Shown: positions 50,757 to 60,448, counted from the stretch's first letter. The stretch: 64,000 bases of DNA from JANQPX01 sp965204405 (GCA_965204405.1 CBDBEN010000005.1:1364001-1428000), one strand, 5' to 3'. Notes: generated by a model from the sequence alone, not told the origin. Numbers and translations are program-made.

Positions 50757-51455
50757 ATGCGGGCCTTGGCTTTAAAAAGCATCAAAACCGAGCGTCGGCG
50801 CCTTGCGGACGATGTCTATCAGCAGATCCTCGATGCGATCTTGAGCCGCGACATTGGCATGCATGATCAGCTTGTGCAGGAAAAGCTGGCAGCCGAGCTA
50901 GAAATCAGCAGGACTCCGGTTAGGGAAGCGCTGCTTCGTCTGGAGCAGGAGGGCGTTCTCGTCACCTCGCCCCGTGGCGGATTCATGCTGCGCCGCCTGT
51001 CGGAGCATGAGGTCAAAGAGATCTACGACGTTCGTGCGGCGATCGAAGGCCAGGCCGCCCGGATTCTTGCAGGCCGGAATGATGTCCGGAAGAATACCGA
51101 GTTGCGCGAGATCATCGAACGGGAAGAAAAACTCACATCCCATACGGTGCAAGCCTATTTTGCAGCCAATCGCGCGATTCACCGAAGCATCGTCGACCTA
51201 TGCGGCAACGGCCAATTGCTCGATATGTTCGACCATGTCTGGAACCGGACGGTCGCATTTCACCTCTTTGCGACGATCGAGGAAATCGACCTTTCCCAAT
51301 CCCTCGGCAATCACATGGAGCTGGTCGATGCCATTGCCACCGGAGACTGGCGTATCGCGATGGAGACGACTTTCGACCATATCAATGACGGCTTTGCGCT
51401 GCAGTTGTCGGCGCTCAAGCTGAGGCAGGGGGAGATCGGCAGCCTTCAAGACTGA
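50757..51455 (+). CDS. GntR family (FadR/VanR subgroup) transcriptional regulator
   Basis: A 232-residue regulator with an N-terminal winged helix (about 15-75; LAAELEISRTPVREALLRLE is the recognition region) and an all-helical FCD ligand-binding domain (about 85-220) with the metal residues in RAAIEGQAARI, HRSIVDLCGN and NHMELVDAI. FadR/VanR-type GntR proteins bind 12-16 bp palindromes with a GTATAC-like core, which is the pattern at the three sites in this block. The start is unsure: ATG 50757 or an upstream TTG at 50739. It is the likely controller of the BMC, oxidase, Glx and transporter genes. Confidence 0.9.
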   Translation: MRALALKSIKTERRRLADDVYQQILDAILSRDIGMHDQLVQEKLAAELEISRTPVREALLRLEQEGVLVTSPRGGFMLRRLSEHEVKEIYDVRAAIEGQAARILAGRNDVRKNTELREIIEREEKLTSHTVQAYFAANRAIHRSIVDLCGNGQLLDMFDHVWNRTVAFHLFATIEEIDLSQSLGNHMELVDAIATGDWRIAMETTFDHINDGFALQLSALKLRQGEIGSLQD

Positions 51456-51494
51456 TCGCGAGTGAAGCGATTTTCCCTGTTTGCCATGCCCGGA

Positions 51495-51947
51495 TCAGGA
51501 TTTCGGCAGCACGGCGATCTCGAACCAATATTCCTTGAGACGCGACATTGCCTCGAGAAAGCTTCCCCAGTTCAATGGCTTTCGGACATAGGTATTGGCT
51601 CCCATGTCGTAGCAGGCATTGATGTCCCGCTCATCATCGGAGTTGGTCATGATGATCGTCGGGATGCTTTTGAGGTTCGGGTCGCTTTTGATTTCGCCTA
51701 GGACCTTCCGACCATCAATGCCGGGCATATTGAGATCGAGGAGAATGATTCCCGGACGCGGGGCTGTCCCGGAGGCCTCATAGCGCTCGCGGCGGAAAAG
51801 GTAGTCCAGGGCATCCTTGCCGTTCTCGCAGCGATGGACAGGGTTCTTCAGGTTCGTGCCTCTGACCAGGGCGCGAACTGTCGCATCGTAGTCATCATCA
51901 CTATCATCGACGATCAAAATGGTCTGTGTCGTTGTAACGCAATTCAT
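51495..51947 (-). CDS. Receiver-only response regulator (Rcp1-like)
   Basis: A 150-residue protein with only a receiver domain. The acidic pocket is in ILIVDDSDDDYDA, the phospho-acceptor Asp in IILLDLNMPGIDGRKVL, the Thr/Ser in IIMTNSDDERDI and the Lys in TYVRKPLNWGSF. The long beta4-alpha4 region and the C-terminal EYWFEIAVLPKS are typical of Rcp1-type proteins, which accept phosphate from bacteriophytochrome- or hybrid-kinase-type sensors. No kinase is next to it. It converges on the gntR gene. Confidence 0.9.
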   Translation of the reverse strand: MNCVTTTQTILIVDDSDDDYDATVRALVRGTNLKNPVHRCENGKDALDYLFRRERYEASGTAPRPGIILLDLNMPGIDGRKVLGEIKSDPNLKSIPTIIMTNSDDERDINACYDMGANTYVRKPLNWGSFLEAMSRLKEYWFEIAVLPKS

Positions 51948-52251
51948 AGCGGCCTGATCTCTTTCTCGATAGCAACTGTTCGATCTTTAATTGAGGTTAC
52001 ATGCTATAAAAAAGGTTCAATTTTCTCAACTTTTAATTGTTAGATTTCAAGAAATTTTCTCTTTACGGGAATAGCAGAGAGGCTTCGTGGCCGCAGTGAT
52101 GGGGGCTCGAATCTCCTATCCGCGGTTCGCAGCGGGTTTGAAACAATTGAAACCCAATTCAAGCGGTACCGATGTCAATCTGAAAAACGAGCAGTCTAAA
52201 CCTTTCCACATAGAAGAACGAAATCTGCCGATAGACGAAAGGACAGACTAG
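51948..52251. other. Intergenic region upstream of the homocysteine methyltransferase gene
   Basis: About 300 bases, AT-rich near 51960-52060. A stretch at 52095-52125 (GGGGGCTCGAATCTCCTATC) resembles a tRNA T-arm by chance, but no full cloverleaf can be built around it. I see no SAM-type riboswitch pattern. Promoters for the divergent regulator and methyltransferase must lie here. Confidence 0.35.
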
Positions 52252-53223
52252 ATGGGACGCTATCGAAGCGCCTTGCCGCAGTTTGCCGGTGAGCTGTTTT
52301 TGATGGATGGAGGTATCGAGACCGCCTTGGTTTTTCACGAGGGACTCGAGCTTCCCTACTTTGCTGCTTTTGATCTTTTGAAGAATGCGAAGGGGCGAGA
52401 GATCCTGCGTCGCTACTTCGAGACCTACATGCCGGTCGCCAAGACCCGTGATTCGGGTTTCATTTTGGAAAGCGTGACCTGGCGGGCGAGTGCGGATTGG
52501 GGGGAGAAGCTTGGCTATTCGCGCCAAGCGCTTGCGGAAGCGAATCGGCAGGCCATCGTCATGCTCGAAGATATTCGTCATGCTCATGCGGACAAGATCG
52601 CAACGATGGTCATCAGCGGCTGCATCGGGCCACGCGGTGATGGCTATGATCCCAGGGATGTCATGACCGAATTCGAGGCGGAATGGTACCACCGGGAGCA
52701 AGTCCAAACCTTCGCCGCGACGGCGGCCGACATGGTGACCGGGCTGACGATGACCAACATTCCGGAAGCCATCGGACTCACTCGCGCCGCCCGCAAGGCC
52801 GATCTGCCTGTTGTGATTTCCTTCACGGTGGAGACCGACGGCTGTCTGCCTACCGGTGATCGCCTCGGTGAGGCAATCCAAGCTGTCGATTCCGCGACTG
52901 ATGCCGCACCCGCTTACTACATGATCAACTGTGCCCACCCAACCCATTTCGATCATGCGCTGACATTCGGCGAGCCTTGGCTGAAACGCATCCGCGGGCT
53001 TCGCGCCAACGCCTCGGCCAGGAGCCATGACGAGCTGGACGAGGCTGACGAACTGGATGACGGCTGTCCCGATGAACTCGGCAAGCAGTATGGACGCCTG
53101 CGTCGCCGTATGCCCTGGCTCAACGTGCTGGGTGGATGCTGTGGCACCGACCACCGTCATATCGAGGCGATATCGAAGGCATGCAGCAGCTACGATGCTG
53201 CGAGGGCATGTTCGGTTGCGTGA
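52252..53223 (+). CDS. Homocysteine S-methyltransferase family protein
   Basis: A 323-residue protein of the homocysteine S-methyltransferase (MHT/BHMT/MmuM) family. The start block MDGGIETALVFHEGLELPYF and the zinc cysteines (INCAHPTH and LGGCCGTDHRH) are visible. The enzyme uses a methyl donor such as S-methylmethionine or betaine to methylate homocysteine. The ATG at 52252 follows AAAGGA. A large opposite-strand open frame covering the same region is a shadow of this GC-rich gene. It lies convergent with hpnH. Confidence 0.9.
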   Translation: MGRYRSALPQFAGELFLMDGGIETALVFHEGLELPYFAAFDLLKNAKGREILRRYFETYMPVAKTRDSGFILESVTWRASADWGEKLGYSRQALAEANRQAIVMLEDIRHAHADKIATMVISGCIGPRGDGYDPRDVMTEFEAEWYHREQVQTFAATAADMVTGLTMTNIPEAIGLTRAARKADLPVVISFTVETDGCLPTGDRLGEAIQAVDSATDAAPAYYMINCAHPTHFDHALTFGEPWLKRIRGLRANASARSHDELDEADELDDGCPDELGKQYGRLRRRMPWLNVLGGCCGTDHRHIEAISKACSSYDAARACSVA

Positions 53224-53320
53224 TGTGCAGATACTCCGACCAGTGGCCTCGATAGGCTTGTAAAAATGGGCCTCTTTGAAAGCATCATTGGAGCCCGATG
53301 TCGAGCGACTAGAGCCAATT

Positions 53321-53475
53321 TCGATCAAACGAAGCCAGCCAGCTCCCCCCTCAGGACCACCCGATCTAGTCGGGATACGGAGGGGGGGACTGGCTGGTGA
53401 TGACTTAATAGGGTCGAAAGAGGCCCTAGCCTCCGAACTGCTGGGTCGGCTCCGTAAGATCAAACAATGCCCTAG
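53321..53475. repeat. Family A palindromic repeat, copy A7
   Basis: The body reads TTTCGATCAAACGAAGCCAG, then CAGCTCCCCC...GGGGGGACTGGCTGGTGATG, then ACTTAATAGGGTCGAAAGAG and GCCCTAG, followed by a second edge GGCTCCGTAAGATCAAACAA and TGCCCTAG. It lies between convergent genes. The final CTAG holds the hpnH stop codon. Confidence 0.72.
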
Positions 53476-54632
53476 GCAACCGCCTTCGATTTATAGACGG
53501 ACGTTGCGCCTTCCTTGCCGTCATCTCGATTCTCTTCGGCAGCCTCCGTCACCACCTTTTCGAACACATCCTCGGCGGCTCGTTGATGCTCAAGGGAAAT
53601 ATCGGGGACCATGTCGCCGTCAGTCTTGATCTTTCCGATCGCCGCAAGGAACGACTTAAGAGGATTGGCGACCGCATCGTTGACGGCTGTCGGCTCGTAG
53701 CCGCAATGGGCCATACAATCAGCACATTTCTCGTAATTGCCGGTGCCGTATCGATCCCAGTCCGTGCTTTCCATCAGCTCTTTGAACGACGATGTAAAGC
53801 CCTCGCCGAGAAGATAGCAGGGGCGCTGCCAGCCGAAGATGTTGCGCGTCGGGTTGCCCCAGGGCGTGCAGTGATATTGCTGGTTGCCGGCCAGGAAATC
53901 GAGATAAAGCGAGGAGTGGCTGAGCTTCCAGCGCTTACCTCGGCCAAGCCTGAAGATCGAACGGAACAATTCTTTTGTCTTTTTCCGGTTAAGGAAGTGT
54001 TCCTGATCGGGCGCGCGCTCATAGGCATAGCCGGGCGACACGGTGATGCCTTCGACGTCAAGCTCGTCGGTTACATAGTCGAAGAATGCGCCGACCTCGT
54101 CCGGCGATGTGCCATCGAACAATGTGGTGTTGATATTCACACGAAAGCCGCGCGCGCGCAGAAGCCTGATCGCTTCGACGGCCTTTTCGAAAACACCTTC
54201 TTGGCAAACGGAGCGGTCGTGGTGGGCTTCAAGGCCGTCCAGGTGGATCGAGAAGGTCAGGTAGGGGCTGGGTTTGAAGTCATCGATTTTCTTCTTCACC
54301 AGCAGGGCGTTCGTACACAGATAAACATAGCGTTTTTGTGCGACCAGGCCTTCGACGATCTGAACGATGTCTTTATGGATGAGCGGTTCGCCGCCGGGAA
54401 TCGAGACGATGGGCGCTCCGCATTCCGCCGCGGCGTCGAGGCACTCCTCAACGCTGAGGCGCCGGTTCAAGATGGCGTTGGGGTAGTCGATCTTCCCGCA
54501 GCCGGCACAGGCAAGATTGCAGCGGAACAAGGGCTCGAGCATGAGGACAAGGGGGTAACGCTTGTTGCCTTTGAGGCGCTGCTTCATGATATAGGCGCCT
54601 ACGCTGATCTGCTGTCGAAGGGGTATTCCCAT
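53472..54632 (-). CDS. hpnH: Hopanoid biosynthesis radical SAM protein HpnH
   Basis: A 386-residue radical SAM protein that adds adenosyl to diploptene to give adenosylhopane, the first step towards side-chain hopanoids. The iron-sulfur Cys cluster is in EPLFRCNLACAGCGKIDYP, and SIPGGEPLIHKDI is the next SAM motif; the family block NIFGWQRPCYLLGEGF and the C-terminal YGTGNYEKCADCMAHCGYE are present. The ATG is at 54632. ispH follows upstream by 36 bases, so isoprenoid supply and hopanoid modification share a transcript. Confidence 0.95.
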   Translation of the reverse strand: MGIPLRQQISVGAYIMKQRLKGNKRYPLVLMLEPLFRCNLACAGCGKIDYPNAILNRRLSVEECLDAAAECGAPIVSIPGGEPLIHKDIVQIVEGLVAQKRYVYLCTNALLVKKKIDDFKPSPYLTFSIHLDGLEAHHDRSVCQEGVFEKAVEAIRLLRARGFRVNINTTLFDGTSPDEVGAFFDYVTDELDVEGITVSPGYAYERAPDQEHFLNRKKTKELFRSIFRLGRGKRWKLSHSSLYLDFLAGNQQYHCTPWGNPTRNIFGWQRPCYLLGEGFTSSFKELMESTDWDRYGTGNYEKCADCMAHCGYEPTAVNDAVANPLKSFLAAIGKIKTDGDMVPDISLEHQRAAEDVFEKVVTEAAEENRDDGKEGATSVYKSKAVA

Positions 54633-54668
54633 AAACTTTCGGCGTCCTTCCTTGCTGAAGTCTGGTCG

Positions 54669-55631
54669 CTAGTTGGTGGAGTGACCGTCAGTCTCGTCGC
54701 GCAACTCGGACGGCAGGCGAAAGTGGATATTCTCCTCGATGCCGTCCAAGGTTTCCAGGGTCACGTCGAAGCGCTCGCCGAGCCAGGAAACGAGGTCCTG
54801 AACCAGCTTTTCGGGCGCGGATGCGCCAGCTGTAATGCCCACGGTCCTAGCACCGCCGAACCAGGCCGTCTCGACCTGATGGGCACCATCGATCAGATGG
54901 CTCTCGACGTTCAAATCATCGCCGATCTCTCGAAGGCGGTTCGAATTCGAGCTGTTTTGCGCGCCGACCACCAGGAGCAGATCCACTTGCTCCGCAAGGG
55001 CACGCACGGCAGCCTGGCGATTCTGGGTTGCATAACAGATATCCTTGGTGTCCGGACCGACAATATCTGGAAAACGTTCCCTAAGAGCATCGATAATCGC
55101 GCGCGTGTCATCGACGCTCAGCGTCGTCTGGGTGATAAAAGCCAGTTTTTGAGCATTCTCCGGTGCCAATGCTTGGACATCACCGACTTCCGAAACCAGA
55201 TGCACCTTACCGTTGATGCGGCCGATGGTGCCTTCCACTTCCGGATGGCCGGCATGGCCGATCAAGACGATCTCATAGCCCTTCTCGCTATATCGTTGTC
55301 CCTCGCGATGAACCTTGGTCACCAGCGGGCAGGCGGCGTCGATGATATGCAGCCCGCGTTTGCCGCCCGCCTCCTCGACGGCATTCGAAACACCGTGAGC
55401 GCTAAAGATCGTCGTGGCCCCGGTCGGAATTTCGTCAACGTCCTTGACGAACACAGCGCCCTTTTTCTTCAAGGAATCGACTACATGCCGATTATGGACA
55501 ATTTCGTGGCGAACATAGACCGGCGCGGAAAACCGGTCGAGTGCTTTCTCGACAATATCGATCGCCCGCTCGACACCTGCGCAGAAACCTCTCGGCTGAG
55601 CCAATATGACACGCAGGGATTGCCTGGACAC
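54669..55631 (-). CDS. ispH: 4-Hydroxy-3-methylbut-2-enyl diphosphate reductase
   Basis: A 320-residue enzyme, the last step of the MEP isoprenoid pathway. The three iron-sulfur Cys are in PRGFCAGVERAIDIVE, IIDAACPLVTKVHRE and DICYATQNRQAAV; the catalytic region NSSNSNRLREIG and TAGASAPEKLVQ is intact. The start is GTG at 55631, preceded by GGAAGGG. It lies 36 bases before hpnH. Confidence 0.96.
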   Translation of the reverse strand: MSRQSLRVILAQPRGFCAGVERAIDIVEKALDRFSAPVYVRHEIVHNRHVVDSLKKKGAVFVKDVDEIPTGATTIFSAHGVSNAVEEAGGKRGLHIIDAACPLVTKVHREGQRYSEKGYEIVLIGHAGHPEVEGTIGRINGKVHLVSEVGDVQALAPENAQKLAFITQTTLSVDDTRAIIDALRERFPDIVGPDTKDICYATQNRQAAVRALAEQVDLLLVVGAQNSSNSNRLREIGDDLNVESHLIDGAHQVETAWFGGARTVGITAGASAPEKLVQDLVSWLGERFDVTLETLDGIEENIHFRLPSELRDETDGHSTN

Positions 55632-55940
55632 CTGTCACCCTTCCGCAATGCTCTGGAGCACCAAAAAAGACATAATGCCGAATAATGTAGTCTCCATGCA
55701 TCGACAGGTAAGATCAAACCGCCGCGAGGCGGTCTCGGCGGGAGAGTGTTGTTGCGAAAGGGATACACTGAAAAGCAGCGGAAGCAAGGCTTCTTCAGGC
55801 CGTGATGGTTTGCTTAACATGTTGAGCTAAAAAGATATTATTGTCATTTTCTGAAAATTCGGATGATTTCCCACGGAGACCGCGAGAATCCTGGCTCTAG
55901 TGCTTGGATCATATGAGAATCGTTCGATCGGAACGAACTG
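55632..55940. other. Gap between ispH and hpnN, with a possible short family A element (A8)
   Basis: No supported gene. At 55896-55936 the sequence GGCTCTAGTGCTTGGATCAT and then GAGAATCGTTCGATCGGAAC resembles the two edges of family A joined without the central hairpin. The rest should hold the ispH promoter. Confidence 0.4.
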
Positions 55941-58544
55941 TCAGGGGGCGGCATCATGGCCTGGGCCGAAGAGGCTCAGCAGGGCAGGCAGGATGATCAA
56001 GGTGCAGACCAGACTCCACAAAATGGCCACCGTCAGCAAAAGCCCCATGCTCGCCATGCCCTGATGGGCGGATATGGCAAGGGAGCCGAATGAGGCAATT
56101 GTTGTGAGGGCGCTGAAGAAAACGGCTCTCGTCGTGCTGGACGCGATCGGGGACTGGGAAGCCTGCCTGTCCTGATGGCGGCGCATCACAACGTGGATCG
56201 CACCGCTAACCCCGAGACCGAGCAGAAGCGGCAGGACGATGACATTGGCAAAGTTGAGCGACAAGCCCAGGAGAACCGATGATGCGCTGGTAAAGATGAT
56301 GGCCAGAGCGAGCGGGGCGAGGACCAGGAGCACATCCGAGACTTTTCTCAAGATGACTGCCAGCAGGATGGTGATCAGAAGGAAGGCTATCACGGAAGCC
56401 TCGGCAAACGCCCCGACAACGGCACGGCCCGCCTGGGTGATGATGATCGGTGTTCCCGTAGCACTCGGCACGGCGCCGAGGACGGCATCGGCAAAACGGG
56501 CGAGGGTTTTGTTATCATTGATGCCGATGGCCGGGCGCACCAGGATCCGTGCCTCGCCGGTTTCACTGATCCATTGGCTGTGGAGATTGTCCGGCAGCGT
56601 ATCGAGGTCGATCCGTTCAGCTTGAAGTGCCTGATCGAGCTGCTGCAGAAGATCAGGGAGATGACGTGTTAGACGCTGCTCCAGGTCATGCAGCCTGTCG
56701 TCCTCTCCTTGGCCAAGCTCGACGAAGTCGGCAAGGCTTTTCCGTAAGCGATCGAGTCCGCTGCCGCTGTCACTGCCGGCTTGTTTCAAGACCGACAGCA
56801 GATCCAGGAGAGCGCTTTCTCTATCCTTCGACGACAGGTCCGGCTGATCGGGTGGCCGGAGCGCGCCGAGGAAAAAGGCCATGTCGTCGACGATAGCCAG
56901 CTTTGCGTCCTGTTCCGACGGCACGAAGTTCTGAATGGTGATGACATCACCGGTTTCGGGCAGCGCCCGCAGCCGCCCTGCGATGCTATCCGCACGGGCA
57001 AGGTCATCCGCCAGCACATTAATGGTATTGGCACTGGTTTCGGGGTTGCGTTCCAGATCGAGAAAGGTCGATACGGATTCGCTGGCCGGATCCTTCAGAT
57101 GCAGGGGATTGAAGTCGAAAGCGACCCTGAGAAGCAGCGGCATTGTGGAGATCGCCAGCACCAGAGCGAGGCCTAGAATGATGTTGGCAAAGCGCTCGGT
57201 CCACGGTCTGACTGATCGTGATGCGGGCTTTGCCGGAGCAACTGAACGCAGAGGCATCAGGCTCAAGAGTGCCGGAAGCAGCGTAAGATTCATTACCCAC
57301 GCAACCACCATGCCCGCTGCCGAAATAATGCCGAGTTCGGCGAGGCCCTGATAGTCGGTCGGGACGAAAGCGATGAAACCGAGCCCGGCGCAGATCGCAC
57401 TCAGCGTCAGAGGGCTGCCGATGCTCGATAGTGCTTCGCGGAGAGCCCGTGCATGGTCCAATTGCTGTTGGATAGCCTCCTTGTAGCGAAGAGAAAGATG
57501 AATGCCGAAATCAACGCCAAGTCCGACGAACAGCACAGCGAAGGTCACCGAGATCAGATTGAGGCGCCCGATCAACAGCGTGGCAAGGCCAGCTGTGATC
57601 ACCAGCCCTGCAAGCAAGGTGATCAGCGTCGCGGCGATCAGGCGGACGGAGCCTAACCCCCAAATCAAGAGAATCGTGACACCCGCCGTTGCCGACAGAC
57701 CTGCCCAGACGGCACCGTTGCTCGCCGTCTGAAGCTCCTCATGTTCCAGGACGACCGATCCTGTGAGCCGCAGGGTCAGGCCATTGTCCTTCTCGATGCC
57801 GAGTTTCTTCGCCATTGCCCGAAGGGTGGCGATCGCCTCGGCACCCGGGGTCAAAGACGTATAGTCGAGAACCGGTTCGATCAGCACCAGCCGTCTCGTT
57901 CCCGACAGGGTCCCTCGAAGATCGAGGAGGCGGCGCCAGGACAATTCTCCAGGTTCGGCCGCTATCGCCGCCTCAACCGCTGCCGCCATCTCATTGAAAA
58001 GGCGATCGAGTTCTTGGCCCACCGCCATCGGGTCCTCGGCTTTGTCCAGGACTAGGCGGATGAAGTCGGCCAGGCCTCGAAGGTTGGGATCGCTTGCCAG
58101 GGCGGCGAGCAGAGGCTGGGCCTCGGCCAGTCGATTGCTGAGTGTCGCGAGCTTTTCGACATCGAGGTAAAGAAGGCCCTGGCGCTTGAAGAACGGATCA
58201 TCACCCGGGAGATCGATCCGCTGGAAATGGTCGGGGGCCGTTCTCAGCGAGGCGGCGAGCCTGCTGGCGGCATTGGCGCTGCGTTCAGACGAATCACTAT
58301 CAATAACGGCAACGATCGTCTCCTTGAAGGCGGGAAAAACACGCTTGAAGGCACGATCATTTTGCCGGAAAGAAACATCATCGGAGATCATGTCCGCGGT
58401 GTCGGTGTCGATGCGCAGACTGGCCGCGCTGTAGGCCAGGGACACGATCACGAGACATAACGCGGCTATCAGCACCAAGCCGGGGTTATCGGCTAAGCTC
58501 CGATGTTGAAACGTCCAAGCACTGACATTGCGAAATCCGGTCAT
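55941..58544 (-). CDS. hpnN: Hopanoid transporter HpnN (RND/MMPL family)
   Basis: An 867-residue RND-type transporter of about twelve transmembrane helices and two large periplasmic loops. It moves hopanoids to the outer membrane in alphaproteobacteria. Blocks: NPGLVLIAALCLVIVSLAY at the N-terminus, LFVGLGVDFGIHLSLRYKEA in the first bundle with the usual RND acidic residue, and LLLGLGVSGAIHVVMRRHQD in the second. Its start lies just 94 bases from the divergent hpnM-like start. Confidence 0.9.
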   Translation of the reverse strand: MTGFRNVSAWTFQHRSLADNPGLVLIAALCLVIVSLAYSAASLRIDTDTADMISDDVSFRQNDRAFKRVFPAFKETIVAVIDSDSSERSANAASRLAASLRTAPDHFQRIDLPGDDPFFKRQGLLYLDVEKLATLSNRLAEAQPLLAALASDPNLRGLADFIRLVLDKAEDPMAVGQELDRLFNEMAAAVEAAIAAEPGELSWRRLLDLRGTLSGTRRLVLIEPVLDYTSLTPGAEAIATLRAMAKKLGIEKDNGLTLRLTGSVVLEHEELQTASNGAVWAGLSATAGVTILLIWGLGSVRLIAATLITLLAGLVITAGLATLLIGRLNLISVTFAVLFVGLGVDFGIHLSLRYKEAIQQQLDHARALREALSSIGSPLTLSAICAGLGFIAFVPTDYQGLAELGIISAAGMVVAWVMNLTLLPALLSLMPLRSVAPAKPASRSVRPWTERFANIILGLALVLAISTMPLLLRVAFDFNPLHLKDPASESVSTFLDLERNPETSANTINVLADDLARADSIAGRLRALPETGDVITIQNFVPSEQDAKLAIVDDMAFFLGALRPPDQPDLSSKDRESALLDLLSVLKQAGSDSGSGLDRLRKSLADFVELGQGEDDRLHDLEQRLTRHLPDLLQQLDQALQAERIDLDTLPDNLHSQWISETGEARILVRPAIGINDNKTLARFADAVLGAVPSATGTPIIITQAGRAVVGAFAEASVIAFLLITILLAVILRKVSDVLLVLAPLALAIIFTSASSVLLGLSLNFANVIVLPLLLGLGVSGAIHVVMRRHQDRQASQSPIASSTTRAVFFSALTTIASFGSLAISAHQGMASMGLLLTVAILWSLVCTLIILPALLSLFGPGHDAAP

Positions 58545-58638
58545 CCTCTATTCAGCCTTACATCCCTATCTTCTTGAATGGATACGGCTGTGCTATCGCA
58601 GAGCATGGTGTGCTGCTGCCTATCAATGGGATGGAATC

Positions 58639-59352
58639 ATGATCAAAGTCGAGCGGGCGAGAACAGATGAGTCTCGTCTGACGAGGAGCAACGGCAGGGG
58701 ACGCAGGTCGTATGGTCGTGCTTCGTTTCCAGCGATCGTCATTTCGGTTCTGCTCGCCTTTCCGTTTGCGCTCCAGCCTGTCGCCGCGATGGCGGATGGT
58801 GGCGACGCTCGACAGGTTGTCGAAGGGCTAAATACGACGCTCCTGGATGTCATGCAATCCGCAGACGAGCTTGGCTATCAAGGTCGTTACGAAAAGCTCG
58901 AACCATCGCTGCGGGCAAGTTTCGACTTTGCGTTGATGGCCAAGATTGCCGTCGGTCGAGCATGGAATGATTTGGGTCGCGAGCAGAGGCGGCTTTTGGT
59001 TGAGCGATTTGCCCAAATGAGCATTGCGACATTTGCGGCACGCTTTGATGGCTACAGCGGTGAGCGTTTTGAAATCATTGGCGAAAAGCCAGGGCGCCGC
59101 GGAACGGTTATCGTCGATGATCAAATCGTCAGGGTGACCAAGCCGCCGGTCGGTCTGAATTTTGTCTTGAAGGAACAAAACGATACGACTGCCGGTCAGG
59201 CGTGGCGGATCATCGATGTGATGCTTGATGGCAAGTTTTCCGAGCTTGCCCGGCAGCGAGCGGAATTTTCTTCGGTTCTGGAACGAGGCGGATACGACGC
59301 GTTAATTACGGCATTGGACGAGCGTATCGCGGCATTTGCGATCGAAGGGTGA
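58639..59352 (+). CDS. hpnM: MlaC/HpnM-type periplasmic lipid-binding protein
   Basis: A 237-residue protein with an N-terminal signal sequence (about residues 24-50, FPAIVISVLLAFPFALQPVA) and a toluene-tolerance/MlaC fold, with LRASFDFALMAKIAVGRAWN and FVLKEQNDTTAGQAWRIIDV. Similar proteins lie next to hpnN in many hopanoid clusters and are called HpnM. The ATG at 58639 lies beside GGGATGGA. It is divergent from hpnN, so the pair share a promoter region and probably a job, carrying hopanoids across the periplasm. Confidence 0.85.
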   Translation: MIKVERARTDESRLTRSNGRGRRSYGRASFPAIVISVLLAFPFALQPVAAMADGGDARQVVEGLNTTLLDVMQSADELGYQGRYEKLEPSLRASFDFALMAKIAVGRAWNDLGREQRRLLVERFAQMSIATFAARFDGYSGERFEIIGEKPGRRGTVIVDDQIVRVTKPPVGLNFVLKEQNDTTAGQAWRIIDVMLDGKFSELARQRAEFSSVLERGGYDALITALDERIAAFAIEG

Positions 59353-59429
59353 CGTCAGCTCTACCGATCGATCCTATCCGGGATGAAAAATGCCTGCGTT
59401 GATCGAAGAATGATCAAAAGGGGCACTCT

Positions 59430-60308
59430 TCAAGCCGCTTCGGGCTCTTTTGTCCACAAGCTCGGCCGACGCTCGCTATAGGAGAGATGCATAGGCTCCA
59501 TCGAACCATCCAATGTCTTGATATTCCAGAGCTTATGCTTGTGGCGGCCCGCAAGATGAAGCACGCTGATGGCTTCGTAGGGAGGACAGGGGCGACAGAA
59601 AACCTGCCTCGCCTCGTCCCACAGGGGCTGGCTGCGGGCGCAGATCCAATTGTTGGTACTGTTCAAGTAGTGGCAAGGCAGGCCGTCCAGGCCAAGGGTC
59701 GCCATCAGCGCGTGCTGATCGAGATTGACCCGTTGGGCGCGATTGACCGCTTGCTGATAGCGCATCTGCCAGGCTGACCAGTGAGGGGCATTGGCCCTAA
59801 GGGCAAAAACGCCTGAATTGATTGGTCGGCCCAGGCAAAGCTTCAAACCCTGTCTAAGGCCAAAACAGCGAAACGCATTGCCGATTTGCCACTTGAGCGC
59901 GTAGGGCTCGATACCATAGGCACGGTCGGCTTCTTCGGCAATTGCGAGACTGCCATCCATGGCCGCTGTTGCGAAGGTCGAGATGAAGCGGCCGTCTTGA
60001 ACGGACACATCCGCGTCCAGCCAAAGATACATGTCGTAGCCTGGGAAGAGCCTTGGCAGGAGAGGGCGGGTTGCATAGCCCAGATTGGCCCTGCTTTTCA
60101 GATGGTCCGGCGCATCGAACGCCCATTCGGGATGCACGACCGTCGCATGGCATTGTTCGACGAGCGCGATCTGTTCCGGCAGCAAACCGAAATCCAGAAC
60201 GCAGAGCTTATGGTCCAATGCGATGTCGGCGGCATTCAAGGTTTTCAAAACCTCATGCATCAGCTCGAAATAGACGTGATCAGCTCCTGTCACGATTGCA
60301 AGCCGCAC
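59430..60308 (-). CDS. Glycosyltransferase family 8-like protein
   Basis: A 292-residue protein with a GT-A fold. The DxD metal motif is in YDMYLWLDADVSVQDG, and the C-terminal HLAGRHKHKLW resembles the sugar-nucleotide His of GT8 enzymes. The start is GTG at 60308. The sugar and acceptor are not clear. It lies alone between hpnM (convergent) and PPK2. Confidence 0.7.
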   Translation of the reverse strand: MRLAIVTGADHVYFELMHEVLKTLNAADIALDHKLCVLDFGLLPEQIALVEQCHATVVHPEWAFDAPDHLKSRANLGYATRPLLPRLFPGYDMYLWLDADVSVQDGRFISTFATAAMDGSLAIAEEADRAYGIEPYALKWQIGNAFRCFGLRQGLKLCLGRPINSGVFALRANAPHWSAWQMRYQQAVNRAQRVNLDQHALMATLGLDGLPCHYLNSTNNWICARSQPLWDEARQVFCRPCPPYEAISVLHLAGRHKHKLWNIKTLDGSMEPMHLSYSERRPSLWTKEPEAA

Positions 60309-60448
60309 AACGACCCTTTCAACAATCCCAGCAAAGTCAGGGCTGAGCCGACGCTGGTCGAACCCACGCCGATAATGGTAGCGGCAAAAAGTTAACGTAG
60401 CGTGAATCGAGAGTGTTTCAAGGAGAAAAACAACTTAAAGTTGTAATT

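Noticed and set aside
52095..52145. A tRNA-like T-arm sequence (GGGGGCTCGAATCTCC)
   Set aside because: No acceptor, D or anticodon stem can be matched around it.
52159..53463. A 434-codon open frame on the minus strand across the homocysteine methyltransferase gene
   Set aside because: It is the antisense of a well-supported gene, has no recognisable domain, and GC-rich codon bias opens such frames by chance.
53583..55685. A 700-codon plus-strand open frame across hpnH and ispH
   Set aside because: It spans two clear genes and the gap between them on the other strand and shows no domain, so it is a shadow frame.
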